Both the position numbers and the translations under genes were made by a program. The notes beneath the pieces are model-generated. The model had not been told where the DNA came from. It searched no databases and saw only the letters and a list, made by a program, of their open reading frames with translations. 64,000 bases of DNA from Streptomyces sp. CB02009 (GTDB taxonomy: Bacteria > Actinomycetota > Actinomycetes > Streptomycetales > Streptomycetaceae): positions 124,001 through 188,000 of the forward strand of contig NZ_LIVV01000010.1 of the NCBI RefSeq assembly GCF_001905825.1, read 5' to 3'. Positions within the stretch are counted from its first letter, which is position 1; every line of letters starts with the position of its first letter. Below, piece by piece: positions 50,011-63,868 of the stretch.

Positions 50011-50319
50011 AGGCCTGAGCGTCGCTGGGCAACGAAGCCCACACAGTGACGGGTCGCCGACGACCCGGAGATCCTCCGGATCACGTCGATCCGTCCCCGC
50101 GAGACAGGCCTCTGACCTCGCAAACCACAGGTGAACCCACACCACCGCTCCGTATCGGTGGTGTCCGCATGTTGGAACACGCTATCCACGTAGCGAGAAA
50201 CCAGCCATCATGTAACCTGCACGAAATTTCGCGGAGGGCCAACGTCGTCCCTCGGCAGCAGAGCTCCCCCAGACGTGGTCTGGGAGATGCCCCCAGCCAC
50301 GACGACGACGGGAGAGCCG

Positions 50320-54877
<4,558 letters not shown>

Positions 54878-54885
<8 letters not shown>

Positions 54886-56338
54886 CCCCAAGGGCTTCCT
54901 GACCACCGGTCGCGAGGTCGCGCAGACCCGCCCCGTGGGCGAGCGCGTCAGGGACTGGAACGAGGTCTACGTCCCCGGCTCCCTGCTGCCGATCATCAGC
55001 AAGCAGGCCGGCCGCTGCATGGACTGCGGCATCCCGTTCTGCCACAACGGCTGCCCGCTCGGGAACCTGATCCCCGAGTGGAACGACTACGCCTACCGCG
55101 AGGACTGGGCGGCGGCGTCGGAGCGGCTGCACGCCACCAACAACTTCCCGGAGTTCACCGGCCGCCTGTGCCCGGCTCCGTGCGAGTCCGCGTGCGTGCT
55201 CGGCATCAACCAGCCGGCCGTCACCATCAAGAACGTCGAAGTCTCCATCATCGACAAGGCCTGGGACGCGAACGACGTCAAGCCGCAGGTGCCCGAGCGC
55301 CTCTCCGGCAAGACCGCCGCCGTCATCGGCTCGGGCCCGGCGGGCCTCGCCGCCGCCCAGCAGCTCACCCGGGCCGGCCACACCGTGGTCGTGTACGAGC
55401 GCGCCGACCGCATCGGCGGCCTGCTGCGCTACGGCATCCCCGAGTTCAAGATGGAGAAGCGGCACATCAACCGCCGCATCGAGCAGATGCGCGCGGAGGG
55501 CACCAAGTTCCGCACGGGCATCGAGGTCGGCCGCGACCTGACGTCGACGGACCTGCGCAAGCGGTTCGACGCGGTGGTCATCGCCGCCGGCGCCACCACC
55601 GCCCGCGACCTGCCCGTCCCCGGCCGCGAGCTGAACGGCATCCACCAGGCGATGGAGTACCTGCCGCTGGCGAACAAGGTCGTCGAGGGTGACTTCGTCG
55701 CCCCGCCGATCACCGCCGAGGGCAAGCACGTCGTCGTCATCGGCGGCGGCGACACCGGCGCCGACTGCGTCGGCACCGCCCACCGCCAGGGCGCGGCCTC
55801 GGTCACGCAGCTGGAGATCATGCCCCGGCCGGGCGAGGAGCGGAACCCGGGCCAGCCCTGGCCGACCTTCCCCATGCTGTACAAGGTCACCTCCGCGCAC
55901 GAGGAGGGCGGCGAGCGGGTCTACTCCGTCTCCACCACCCACTTCGAGGGCGACGAGGACGGCAACGTCCAGTCCCTCCACCTCATCGAGGTCGAGTTCG
56001 TCGACGGCAAGCTGACCCAGAAGCCGGGCACGGAGCGCAGCATCCCCGCCCAGCTGGTCACGCTCGCGATGGGCTTCACCGGCACCGACGTGGAGAACGG
56101 CCTGGTCGCCCAGTTTGGTCTGGACCTCGACGAGCGGGGTAACATCGCCCGAGACGCGGACTTCGCCACCAACGTCGATGGCGTGTACGTCGCCGGCGAC
56201 GCCGGCCGCGGTCAGTCGCTCATCGTCTGGGCCATCGCCGAGGGCCGCTCGGCCGCCCGAGGCGTGGACCGCTACCTGACCGGCGCCAGCTCCCTGCCGG
56301 CCCCGATCCGCCCGACGGACCGTTCGCTGATGGTCTGA
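54878..56338 (+). CDS. gltD: Glutamate synthase (NADPH) small subunit
   Basis: 486 residues. N-terminal 4Fe-4S cluster motifs CMDCGIPFCHNGCPLGN and CPAPCESAC, FAD site AVIGSGPAGLAAA, NADPH site VVIGGGDTGADC, and the closing GDAGRGQSLIVWAIAEGR. It passes electrons from NADPH to GltB. ATG 54878 overlaps the gltB stop by 8 nt, so translation is coupled. A small stem (CCGTAC 56365-56370 with GTACGG 56377-56382) follows and may end transcription. Confidence 0.98.
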
Positions 56339-56473
56339 TCCGACCGGATCACCCCGAGAACGTCCCGTACAACGAGGTACGGAACTGAGCGCGGCGCCCC
56401 CCGAATGTCCCCGACCGGACGACTGGGTGGGCGCTGTTGCGCGTCCGAAGGCGGGGAGACGGGACCGGCCGGG

Positions 56474-56929
56474 TCAGCTCACCGGACCGGGGAAGATCCA
56501 GGTGATCAGGGAGGCTGCCGACACGGCGAGGACGCCTACGAGGCCCATCCAGCGGGCCCAGGCGGTGGTGCGCCGGACGGTGGCAGCCCGCTCCTTCTCG
56601 TAGTTCAGCAGGTACTCCGCGTCGGTGAGCACTTCCTCGTCCGGCCGTTCGTGAACGGCTGAGACCATCATCCAGGAGGCCACAAGGAGGAGCAGGAAAG
56701 CCCCGGCGAGCAGCCCGATCACCCACCACCTCGGGCCTGTGGTCATCCTGCTCAGGTTCTCCTGCCCCTTGAGCACGAAGATCACGGTGAGCAATCCTGT
56801 GAGCGTGGTGAGGAAGTTCCGGTATCCCTCAGCCTGCTGGAGCGCGGCCCGCAGCCGCTCGGGCGGGCTCGCCATCGCCCGCCCCCGCAGGGAGGCGTTC
56901 CACAGCTCGTCGTCGGTGAAGTCACTCAC
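56474..56929 (-). CDS. Small membrane protein, third gene of the caspase-Hsp90 operon
   Basis: 151 residues with three hydrophobic segments (about 38-54, 68-92 and 126-146) and a charged loop (HERPDEEVLTDAEYLLNYEKERAA is the start of it) between the second and third. No family was recognised; the layout recalls small membrane effectors or sensors of conflict operons such as SLATT-type proteins, but similarity to those is not shown. GTG 56929 overlaps the upstream stop (GTGA), which decides the start. A soluble helical N-terminus could bind the partner proteins. Confidence 0.8.
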   Translation of the reverse strand: MSDFTDDELWNASLRGRAMASPPERLRAALQQAEGYRNFLTTLTGLLTVIFVLKGQENLSRMTTGPRWWVIGLLAGAFLLLLVASWMMVSAVHERPDEEVLTDAEYLLNYEKERAATVRRTTAWARWMGLVGVLAVSAASLITWIFPGPVS

Positions 56930-57255
56930 AAGGAGATTCCCCCCGGCGGAAGCGCGATCCAGAACGAGGCTCCACAGCCGTCCGGGACCCCGTCCGGCCG
57001 ATTCACATGCCAGGTCGTGCACTCGCATCTGGCATGCCTGGGCGAGCCTGTGGCCAGAAGATCCCGCAGGGGCTTCGAGGGGCCCTTGGTGACGTACTGG
57101 ACCCCCGCGATGACGTTCTTGGTGACGCACCGGCACTGGGGACATTCGCCGGCGGCCTCCACGCCGTCGCCCTCGCTCCGCACGTGCCAGAGGAAGGCGG
57201 TCAGGGGCTGGGTGGGAGGGAAGGGCTTGCGCTGCCAGGGAATGGGGGAACTCAT
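56926..57255 (-). CDS. 109-residue Cys-rich protein, second gene of the caspase-Hsp90 operon
   Basis: Starts ATG 57255, overlapping the large gene's stop (ATGA), and ends overlapping the membrane protein start (GTGA). Cys at 38, 41, 43, 77, 79 and 94 (ECPQCRC, RCECTTW, DGCGAS) suggest a small zinc-binding domain. The N-terminus PIPWQRKPFPPTQPL is Pro-rich. Unknown function; the tight coupling implies that it is made with the other two proteins. Could be a chaperone client, a substrate of the caspase, or a sensor. Confidence 0.8.
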   Translation of the reverse strand: MSSPIPWQRKPFPPTQPLTAFLWHVRSEGDGVEAAGECPQCRCVTKNVIAGVQYVTKGPSKPLRDLLATGSPRHARCECTTWHVNRPDGVPDGCGASFWIALPPGGISL

Positions 57256-60200
57256 GCTTGCGGTCCTCTGTGCGTGGGAACGACGAGTGAGAACAACCGG
57301 GCGTAGCGGTGGAGGATCTCACGGACATCGTTCTCGGACTGCTCGGTCTCCTCGGCACAGAGGACGACGTGCTCGTCGGTGACGGTTCCCGCGATTGCGG
57401 GAGCTCGACCGGTCAACCGTTCGGTGAGGACGAGGACATCACGCCAGCCGGGGATGATGCCGCCTTCCTCGCCCTCCGGTTCGAGCGTGGTGACCTGGAG
57501 CCCGAGGGCCCGGAAGGGCGCGTACCGCTCGTAGGTCCTCGCGAGCGTCCAGCCGAACCGGCCGGCGACGAGGACGAGTTCGAGCGGACCGAGGCGCCCG
57601 GGGCCCAGCAGCCCCGGGTCGAAGGCGGCCAGGTCGAACTCGTCGGTGAGAAAGCCCTCCAGAGTCTCGGAGTCGGGTCCGGTGAAGGGGCCGGGGAGAG
57701 TGGGGCCACCGACGGCCTGGAAGGCGAGAGCGGTTCGGAAGGCGTCACCAAGGCTTTGACGGGAGCGCTTGGCCAGGTACAAGAGCTGTTGACAGGTCAG
57801 CACGGTGCGGAAGAGCATCCGTCCCTCCCGCATCCCCTCCTCGAACAATGTCGAGATCGACAGATGGGGGGCAAGGCTACGAAAGGGCTCGGAGAGTTCG
57901 ACGATCTTCAAGGGAAAGGGCAGGGCGAGTGCCTCCACCTGGTCGATCTGAGCACCGAGAGTGCCTTTCTCCCGGGCGGCGAGCAGGGTCAACGGCTCGA
58001 CACACAGGCCTCGCGCGTCGATGTCCCAGCGCCCACCGCGATAGGCCGAGAACGGATGAACCATGTCGAGGAGGCGGTCCAGAAAGGGGTCCATCGAGCT
58101 GATCTTTTCGAGGTTCGCCTCGACGAGGGCAAGGCACCCGGGAGTAAGCAAGCCGCACACATCCAGATGCCGCAGGTCCTGCCTCAGTGAGGCGAAGCCG
58201 TTGCTGATGTCGGCATTGCGCACGGCGGCGGCGATGCGCCATGGGCCGAAGGAGGGAGTGCCGGTCTCCGACTCGAAGGGAAAGAGCCCCCCGACCCAAC
58301 GGGGCACGGTCCAATCGGCGACGGCGTCGGGGATTGCAGGTGCCGCGAGGCTTGTGGCAGCGGTGAGGTGGTTGATCTGTTCCACCACTCGGCCAACCGG
58401 AACTCGCATGCTCTGGGACCGCTTGAAGACGTCGAGGAGGCTGAAGTCACGCCTGACCCAGGGGGGCTCACCGTCCACGTCGTACGAGAGCAGGCGCCGC
58501 TCGTCACCGGTGAGCGGTCGATGGCCGAGAGTGGCATCGGACACCTCCGGCGCAAGGCGGAACCCCAGAGGTGCCAGCTCCCGGATTCGTTCGGCTAGCT
58601 GTTCACGCTGCTTGACGGAGGAGGCGCGCACGAGCAGGTCCACGGGGTGGACCGAGCCCCCGTGCCAGAGTTGGCTACTTCGCTCTGTGACCAGACTGAT
58701 GTCGGAGGCGAGCAAGCTCGCCTCCGTCTCGAGGACAACGCCCTCTGCGAACGGGGGAACGTCGTCCCAGCCGGGAACGGGTACCCAGCGGGTCAGTTCT
58801 CGGGCGCCCGCGAGCGCCTCGGTCAGCAGAATGCCGTGGGCTGCGGCTACGGGAAGGAGCGGCGCGAAGGCTGCCGGCATCGGATGCCCCTCGACCGACT
58901 CGCGCCGCCGCGCCTCCCTCTCGGCGAAGTACAGGTCGGCCATGAGTACGGTCGGTGTCACAGCGTCCAGAGCGCGGATGTCGGTGGTTTCGGGCACCGG
59001 CACACCGGCGATGGCGTAGCGCCGTTGCGCGCGCACGGCCGTCGAGAGGGGTTGACCGGTGAGTGCTGCCGCCCACAGGGCAGCGGCCCAAGATCCATCG
59101 GGCACGACCCTGTCGAAGAGGAGCGCATCAATGCCTTGGGGCCGAGGGTACCCACTGGGCGTGAAGGGTCTGCGTACCTCGCTGAACACGTCCAGCACGG
59201 AGTTCCGCCATTGGACGAACAGGTCACCTTCGTACAGGCGCTCCGCACGGAACGCCTGCTCGTAGTGCCGCAGCCGGATGGATCGTCCGTCGAAGGGCAG
59301 GCACCCCACCTCACGCAGCCGGAACGCGGAGTTGGCCAGGCTTCGTTCGTCCTGTGTCGCGTGCAGGACTCCCAAGGCGTCTTCGTCGAGCGAGTCGAAG
59401 ACCTTCACGGCCAGGGCCGGTTCGGTGAGGGCGAGTTCCCACAGCCACCGCAACCGCACCTCCGCGAAGCTTGCGACTGCCTCGGTCACGCCGTCGAGCA
59501 GCCGCTCCTCCACTCCTTCCTGATCCCAGTCGACCAGCCCGTTTCGGTCCACCGTCGGGACCGGCTGGTCGCGTTCGCGCAGGTTGAAGACATAGCCGTC
59601 GACCTCCGGCGCGTTCTTGATCACCACGCCGTCGAGGAGGAGCTGGCCCTGGCCCTGGACGAGCCATGCGTCGGTCCCCGCCCGCGCCGGGTCCTCCGGC
59701 CAGTCCTCCGCCGCCTTGAGCTCGCCCGGTGACCACTCCTCAGAGCGGATCTTGTTGCCCTCGCGGTCCAGTTCGAGCGCCGTCACCCGGTGGTCGCTCA
59801 CCCACAGCAGTTTCCGCAGCGTCTCCACCAGTGACGGCGGTGTCTCGCCGTCCGCGCTCAGGTAGAGGCGGACCACCGTCCCACCGCGTTCCGGAGCGTC
59901 GGTGGTCTCCACGATCTCCAGGAGGCCCGAGCCGGACTGGATGGTGGCCTGGAGCGGGGCCTCCGTACGGGACGGGTTGCCGTGGAGGTCGATGGTGGCG
60001 GTGGTGACCACGACCTCTTCGGCAAGCATGAAGTAGCTGAACACTCCGATGCCGAAACGGCTGTTGAAGGGGATCGGCTCGATGCCGGCGCGCCGCCAGT
60101 TCCTGCGCTCCTGGACGAAGTCCGGATCCTGCTCGTATCGCTTGCCGGCCCGCGCGAACATCGAAGTGAGCTTCCGGCGGCTCATGCCGGTCCCCGTGTC

Positions 60201-62444
60201 GCGGCACTCGATGTACGGGCGATCCTCCTCGTCGTACGCCTGGACGAAGGAGATCTCGGGCTCATGCCCTCTCGCCCGGCACGTGTTCAGCCGCTCTCCA
60301 TACGCGGCACGCAGCTGCCGGTAGCGGCAGGCGTCCAGGGCGTTCTGGTAGAGCTCCCTGACGGCGAGCATCTTGTCGCCGTACAGCTGGGTGCCCATGA
60401 GCAGCGGGCGGATCTCGTCCTCGGCGAGCCGGAAGCGCTCCAGCGGCTTGGTGTACTGCTGTTCCAGCGGCTCCAGGAAGTCCGTGGTCACCTTGCGTGG
60501 GATGCCGCGCAGCAGGTCCGGCGCGGTGGTGCGTGCATCCTTCCAGCCCCGGTGGAGTGCGCGGACCGAGGCGTCGGCGGTGGCTGCCAGCTCCTCCACG
60601 GCCGCGTGCAGCGCGGGGTGCGGGCAGAGGAAGTTGACCGCGAGGTCGTACCCGTCCCCACCGTCCGTCGGCATGTGCTCGTCGGCGGACTCGAGGCGGT
60701 ACTCGGAGAGTGCCGCAGTGACGTCCGAGGGCACGAGGCGGCGATGCGCACCCAGGTGGTCGACCAGCACGCTGGACATGCGCCGGGGGTCGGCGGACAA
60801 GAGGGACGCCAGCCAGACGAGGTACGCGAGGTCGCGGGCGCGCCACGTGTTTCCGGGAACGGCGGGATGCTCGTTCCAGCGGAGTTCGCCGCTGTCGTTG
60901 ATCCGAGGGCTGCTGCCTGGTGCGACCGTGACGTGAGCCAGTACCTGGCGGAGTTGGCGCTCGATCAGTGTGCGTTTCTGAGGTGAAGGTTCGCTGGGGG
61001 AACCGGCAGTTACCGCCGCTGTCACCATGTCCAGCAGGTGGTCGACCGCCGGGTAGTCGCCTGTACGGTCCCACAGTCGGTCCCAGTCGGCGATGAACCG
61101 GTGTCGCAGCCAGTGGTCGGCCGCCGCGGCCGGCTCGTGGAGATGACGCTGACGCAGAGTCTCGGCAGCCAGGCTCACCTGCGAGTGGGCGCGGGACACA
61201 TCCCGAGCCGCGTCGCACACCAGGCGGTCGTGCGGGGTGAGGGCTTCGCGCCCCCGTCCGCCCTCGCGCCGGTCGATCCTGTCCGGCCGCAATGCCGCCA
61301 GCTCGCTCAGAGCGATGGCCACGACGCCTTCGTGAAGCAGGGGAGCAGCGAGTAGCGCCGCGGTCTCGGCGGGGGAGAGCCGCTCGCCGCCGGTGAGGCG
61401 GGCGGCCTCGACGAGCCGGCCGAGGCGCTCCACCACCCGGAGGGGGTAGTCGGGGTCGCTCCACGGGGTGACGAGCGCCGAGTCCGTGACAAGGCGACTC
61501 TTCGCGACCTCGCGCGCGAGGTCGGACAACCTTTCCTTGACCCGGTCGTGTGTGGCCGCGTCGTGCGAGGTGTGCTGCCAGAGTGTGGAAGCACTGATCG
61601 CATCGGCCCAGCGCTGGGTCACCCGCGAGCCCCGGCAGAGAACCAGCCGGTCCGCGAGGCCCTCCACGCACTGGAATTCGACCGTCGGCGGGGGCTCTAC
61701 GAGCCGTGAAGCGAGCCGCTCGACCCGATTTCGGACGAAGTCGTGAACGTCCTTGAAGGTCTTCGGGGGACTGTTCCGCGACAGGGCCTCGGAGAGAGCG
61801 ATACCGAAGTAGCTGCCCTTCTCGGGGTCGGCGTAGGCCGGCTGGCCGCGGCCGCTCGCGCGAAGCCAGGCCACATCGCGGTATGCGGAGTTCACGAGTG
61901 GAGTCTCGTGCGGGTCCGTGGGCGAGGATGGATCCTCGACGCGGCAGGTATCGAGGCAGACCACGACCGTGACGCCCGCGGGGAGGCCGCCGAGGAGGAC
62001 CTCTGGGCTGACCTCGAGCATCGCCCGACCGAACAGCGACCCGTCGGCGCGAGGCCTGGCGTCGGCGGTGAGCAGGTACTCGCGCTCGCCGACGGTTACA
62101 CCGTGGCAGGAGAAGTAGAGGAACGCGGTGTCCCCTGCCCGGCACGAGAGCATGAAGTCCTCGAGGGCGGTCTCGATCGAGCCGCACGTCGTGTCCCGTC
62201 GCTCCATGTCGGTGTGGCCCGGGTGCAGGGTGTCGATGTCGTAGCCGGACTCGGCGAGGGCGGATCCCACCATCTCTATGTCGCGGTCGACGAAGTCGAG
62301 CGGGGGGTAGCGCATGGAGAGTGCCTTGTCCCGTTTCAGGAACGGGGTCTTCCCCACGCCGATGAGCAGTGCCCGCCGCCTCCCGGTCACATCCGGCTCC
62401 CCGGCTGCGTCCGTCGACGCGTACGTCGTCGAGTTCACCTTCAC
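57252..62444 (-). CDS. Caspase-like / HD-like / Hsp90-type ATPase multidomain protein
   Basis: 1730 residues. Domains in order: a caspase-like (C14) peptidase from about residue 22 (RRALLIGVGKTPFL), with His114 in YFSCHGV and Cys167 in CLDTCRVE as catalytic pair; a helical region of ~290-590 with HD-type motifs (LLHEGVVAIALSEL, HDRLVCDAARDVSRAH); an Hsp90-type ATPase (~665-1000) with N-box ELYQNALDACRYR, G1 box DTGTGM (749-754) and G2 FGIGVFSYF; then ~700 residues without a known domain. Most likely a defence or stress protein in which nucleotide-driven changes in the Hsp90 part control the protease. GTG 62444, with GGGGAG 6 nt upstream, is preferred; the frame stays open to 63344 but runs through the neighbouring gene. 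Codon use looks less GC-biased than in its surroundings, suggesting transfer. Confidence 0.85.
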   Translation of the reverse strand: MKVNSTTYASTDAAGEPDVTGRRRALLIGVGKTPFLKRDKALSMRYPPLDFVDRDIEMVGSALAESGYDIDTLHPGHTDMERRDTTCGSIETALEDFMLSCRAGDTAFLYFSCHGVTVGEREYLLTADARPRADGSLFGRAMLEVSPEVLLGGLPAGVTVVVCLDTCRVEDPSSPTDPHETPLVNSAYRDVAWLRASGRGQPAYADPEKGSYFGIALSEALSRNSPPKTFKDVHDFVRNRVERLASRLVEPPPTVEFQCVEGLADRLVLCRGSRVTQRWADAISASTLWQHTSHDAATHDRVKERLSDLAREVAKSRLVTDSALVTPWSDPDYPLRVVERLGRLVEAARLTGGERLSPAETAALLAAPLLHEGVVAIALSELAALRPDRIDRREGGRGREALTPHDRLVCDAARDVSRAHSQVSLAAETLRQRHLHEPAAAADHWLRHRFIADWDRLWDRTGDYPAVDHLLDMVTAAVTAGSPSEPSPQKRTLIERQLRQVLAHVTVAPGSSPRINDSGELRWNEHPAVPGNTWRARDLAYLVWLASLLSADPRRMSSVLVDHLGAHRRLVPSDVTAALSEYRLESADEHMPTDGGDGYDLAVNFLCPHPALHAAVEELAATADASVRALHRGWKDARTTAPDLLRGIPRKVTTDFLEPLEQQYTKPLERFRLAEDEIRPLLMGTQLYGDKMLAVRELYQNALDACRYRQLRAAYGERLNTCRARGHEPEISFVQAYDEEDRPYIECRDTGTGMSRRKLTSMFARAGKRYEQDPDFVQERRNWRRAGIEPIPFNSRFGIGVFSYFMLAEEVVVTTATIDLHGNPSRTEAPLQATIQSGSGLLEIVETTDAPERGGTVVRLYLSADGETPPSLVETLRKLLWVSDHRVTALELDREGNKIRSEEWSPGELKAAEDWPEDPARAGTDAWLVQGQGQLLLDGVVIKNAPEVDGYVFNLRERDQPVPTVDRNGLVDWDQEGVEERLLDGVTEAVASFAEVRLRWLWELALTEPALAVKVFDSLDEDALGVLHATQDERSLANSAFRLREVGCLPFDGRSIRLRHYEQAFRAERLYEGDLFVQWRNSVLDVFSEVRRPFTPSGYPRPQGIDALLFDRVVPDGSWAAALWAAALTGQPLSTAVRAQRRYAIAGVPVPETTDIRALDAVTPTVLMADLYFAEREARRRESVEGHPMPAAFAPLLPVAAAHGILLTEALAGARELTRWVPVPGWDDVPPFAEGVVLETEASLLASDISLVTERSSQLWHGGSVHPVDLLVRASSVKQREQLAERIRELAPLGFRLAPEVSDATLGHRPLTGDERRLLSYDVDGEPPWVRRDFSLLDVFKRSQSMRVPVGRVVEQINHLTAATSLAAPAIPDAVADWTVPRWVGGLFPFESETGTPSFGPWRIAAAVRNADISNGFASLRQDLRHLDVCGLLTPGCLALVEANLEKISSMDPFLDRLLDMVHPFSAYRGGRWDIDARGLCVEPLTLLAAREKGTLGAQIDQVEALALPFPLKIVELSEPFRSLAPHLSISTLFEEGMREGRMLFRTVLTCQQLLYLAKRSRQSLGDAFRTALAFQAVGGPTLPGPFTGPDSETLEGFLTDEFDLAAFDPGLLGPGRLGPLELVLVAGRFGWTLARTYERYAPFRALGLQVTTLEPEGEEGGIIPGWRDVLVLTERLTGRAPAIAGTVTDEHVVLCAEETEQSENDVREILHRYARLFSLVVPTHRGPQA

Positions 62445-62644
62445 CCCCAACTCCCCTGCGTGGCACCCTGGGCGCCCATGATTCCAGAACGCCACAGCGC
62501 GCGGAGGGCTCTCGAAGGGAGACGTGGACGTTCGCCAACATGCCGATTTCCAGGTGGACTTCTGCCCGGAAGCCGCCGGCGCCGAGGTGACAGACGTGGT
62601 ACCCCGGGGGGCCGTCACGGTCGTGAGCTCGCCGCCCGGGGCGT

Positions 62645-63772
62645 TCACGCGGTCGTGTCCAGGGCCCGGAAGTGGGGGATGACCTTCGTGCCCCACTGGC
62701 GGACGGTCTCCAGGCAGGCTTCCTGCGGGACGGTGCCCATCTGGATCAGGCACATCACCTCGTCGACGCCGATCTCCCGGAGCCGTTCGACGTACGCGAT
62801 CGCCGTGGCCGCGTCGCCGTACGCGTGCTCGGTGTTGTAGGTGCCGGTGTCGACCGGGCGGGCCGGGACGTTCGCCTCGTGCAGCCGGGCGATCAGCTCG
62901 TCCCGTTCGCGGGCCAGCGCGCCGGCGTGGTCCTCGTCCTCCGCGTATCCGGTGGGGGCGGGCGCGCCGCCGTACCAGTGGGCGATCGACTCGGCGAAGA
63001 AGCGCTGGCCCCGGGTGCCGAGCCGGAGCGCGCGGTCGGCGTCGTCCAGGACGACGGTCGGGCAGAGGGCGGAGAAGTGGTCGTTGACCTCGGTGGAGAC
63101 GAACCGCGACCCGTCCCGGTCGGCGAGCGCCTCGTCGTACACCGCGCGCATCGCGCGGACGTCCTCGGCGCCCGCGAAGCCCATCACCAGGGCCCCGATG
63201 CCGAGTTCGGCCGCCTGCCGGAGGGACGCGTGCTGCGAGCAGGCCATGAAGAGCGGCGGGTGCGGCCGCTGGACCGGGCGGGGCAGGATCGCGCCGGGGC
63301 CGATGTCCAGCGAGCCGTGCCATTCGAACTCCGGCGCGCGCCACGCGGCGGCGAGGATCCGCAGGGCCTCCTCCGTCTGCGGCGCGGTGTCCTCGGGGCG
63401 CACCCCGAACATCCGCATCTCCTGGCGGGTCGCGCCCCGTCCGGCGCCGATGTCGACCCGGCCGCCGGAGAGCACGTCGAGCATGGCGGTGCGTTCGGCG
63501 ACCCGGACGGGGTGCTGGTAGCCGAAGGGCATGGTGACCACGCCGTGGCCGACGCGGATGGTGCGGGTGCGGGCGGCGACCCAGGTCAGGAAGACCTCGG
63601 ACGCGCTCATGTGGGCGTACTGGGTGAGGGAGTGGTGCTCGACCGCCCAGATCCGGTCGAAGCCCATCTCCTCGGCGAGGACGGCCTGTTCGACGCAGTC
63701 GTGGATGACGCGGTGTTCGCGGGCGGGGGTCGGGTCGACGAGCTGTGCTTCGAAGATCATGGAGAACTTCAC
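62645..63772 (-). CDS. LLM-class flavin-dependent oxidoreductase
   Basis: 375 residues, luciferase-like monooxygenase fold. AVEHHSLTQYAHMSASEVFLTWVAART and GRGATRQEMRMFG (flavin phosphate contact), HPPLFMACSQHASLRQAAELG are typical. Uses reduced FMN or F420; substrate unknown. GTG 63772 follows GGGAGGAG. Divergent from the PadR-family gene, with a shared operator region, so it is probably that regulator's target. Confidence 0.92.
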   Translation of the reverse strand: MKFSMIFEAQLVDPTPAREHRVIHDCVEQAVLAEEMGFDRIWAVEHHSLTQYAHMSASEVFLTWVAARTRTIRVGHGVVTMPFGYQHPVRVAERTAMLDVLSGGRVDIGAGRGATRQEMRMFGVRPEDTAPQTEEALRILAAAWRAPEFEWHGSLDIGPGAILPRPVQRPHPPLFMACSQHASLRQAAELGIGALVMGFAGAEDVRAMRAVYDEALADRDGSRFVSTEVNDHFSALCPTVVLDDADRALRLGTRGQRFFAESIAHWYGGAPAPTGYAEDEDHAGALARERDELIARLHEANVPARPVDTGTYNTEHAYGDAATAIAYVERLREIGVDEVMCLIQMGTVPQEACLETVRQWGTKVIPHFRALDTTA

Positions 63773-63803
63773 GGGGCGCTCCTCCCGGAGGAGATACGGC
63801 GAA

Positions 63804-63835
63804 TATGCCTAATCGAAATACTTCTAGCAGGCATA
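63804..63835. promoter_or_regulatory. Inverted repeat in the divergent LLM/PadR promoter region
   Basis: TATGCCT (63804-63810) and AGGCATA (63829-63835), a perfect 7-bp inverted repeat with an 18-bp A/T-rich spacer, in the 96-bp gap between the two divergent genes. A likely binding site for the PadR-family protein, controlling both directions. Confidence 0.6.
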
Positions 63836-63855
63836 GGGGGAGGAGGGAAGGGCCG

Positions 63856-63861
63856 TAGACT
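63856..63861 (+). promoter_or_regulatory. Candidate -10 for the PadR gene (leaderless)
   Basis: TAGACT, 7 nt before GTG 63869. An AGGAGGGAAG lies too far upstream (18 nt or more) to be its ribosome binding site. Confidence 0.4.
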
Positions 63862-63868
63862 GCCGCCC

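Larger units (their letters stand above)
49756..50319 (+). other. 564-bp gap upstream of gltB
   Basis: No gene supported. From left: two hairpins closing the VIT1-type unit, a candidate GlnR box (49973-50010), small stems at 50051-50068 and 50066-50080, a 9-bp stem ACACCACCG/CGGTGGTGT (50139-50147 with 50156-50164), and a bulged stem CTCCCCCAGAC/GTCTGGGAG (about 50267-50289) just ahead of the gltB ribosome binding site. This last hairpin resembles a sequence I remember as frequent in Streptomyces intergenic DNA. A long structured 5' leader is possible. Confidence 0.55.

Noticed and set aside
50275..50319. GTG 50275 as gltB start
   Set aside because: It lies inside a hairpin with no ribosome binding site; ATG 50320 has GGAGAG and gives the normal propeptide length before the catalytic Cys.
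62524..62682. 52-codon plus-strand frame with high GC3 between the caspase and LLM genes
   Set aside because: Ribosome binding site too close to the GTG, no recognisable product, and the opposite strand has similar GC3, so coding cannot be told apart. Could be a gene relic at an island junction.
62445..63344. N-terminal extension of the caspase-Hsp90 frame by 300 codons
   Set aside because: The extension overlaps the LLM oxidoreductase gene in another frame on the same strand and reads as Arg/Pro-rich shadow. GTG 62444 has a good ribosome binding site.
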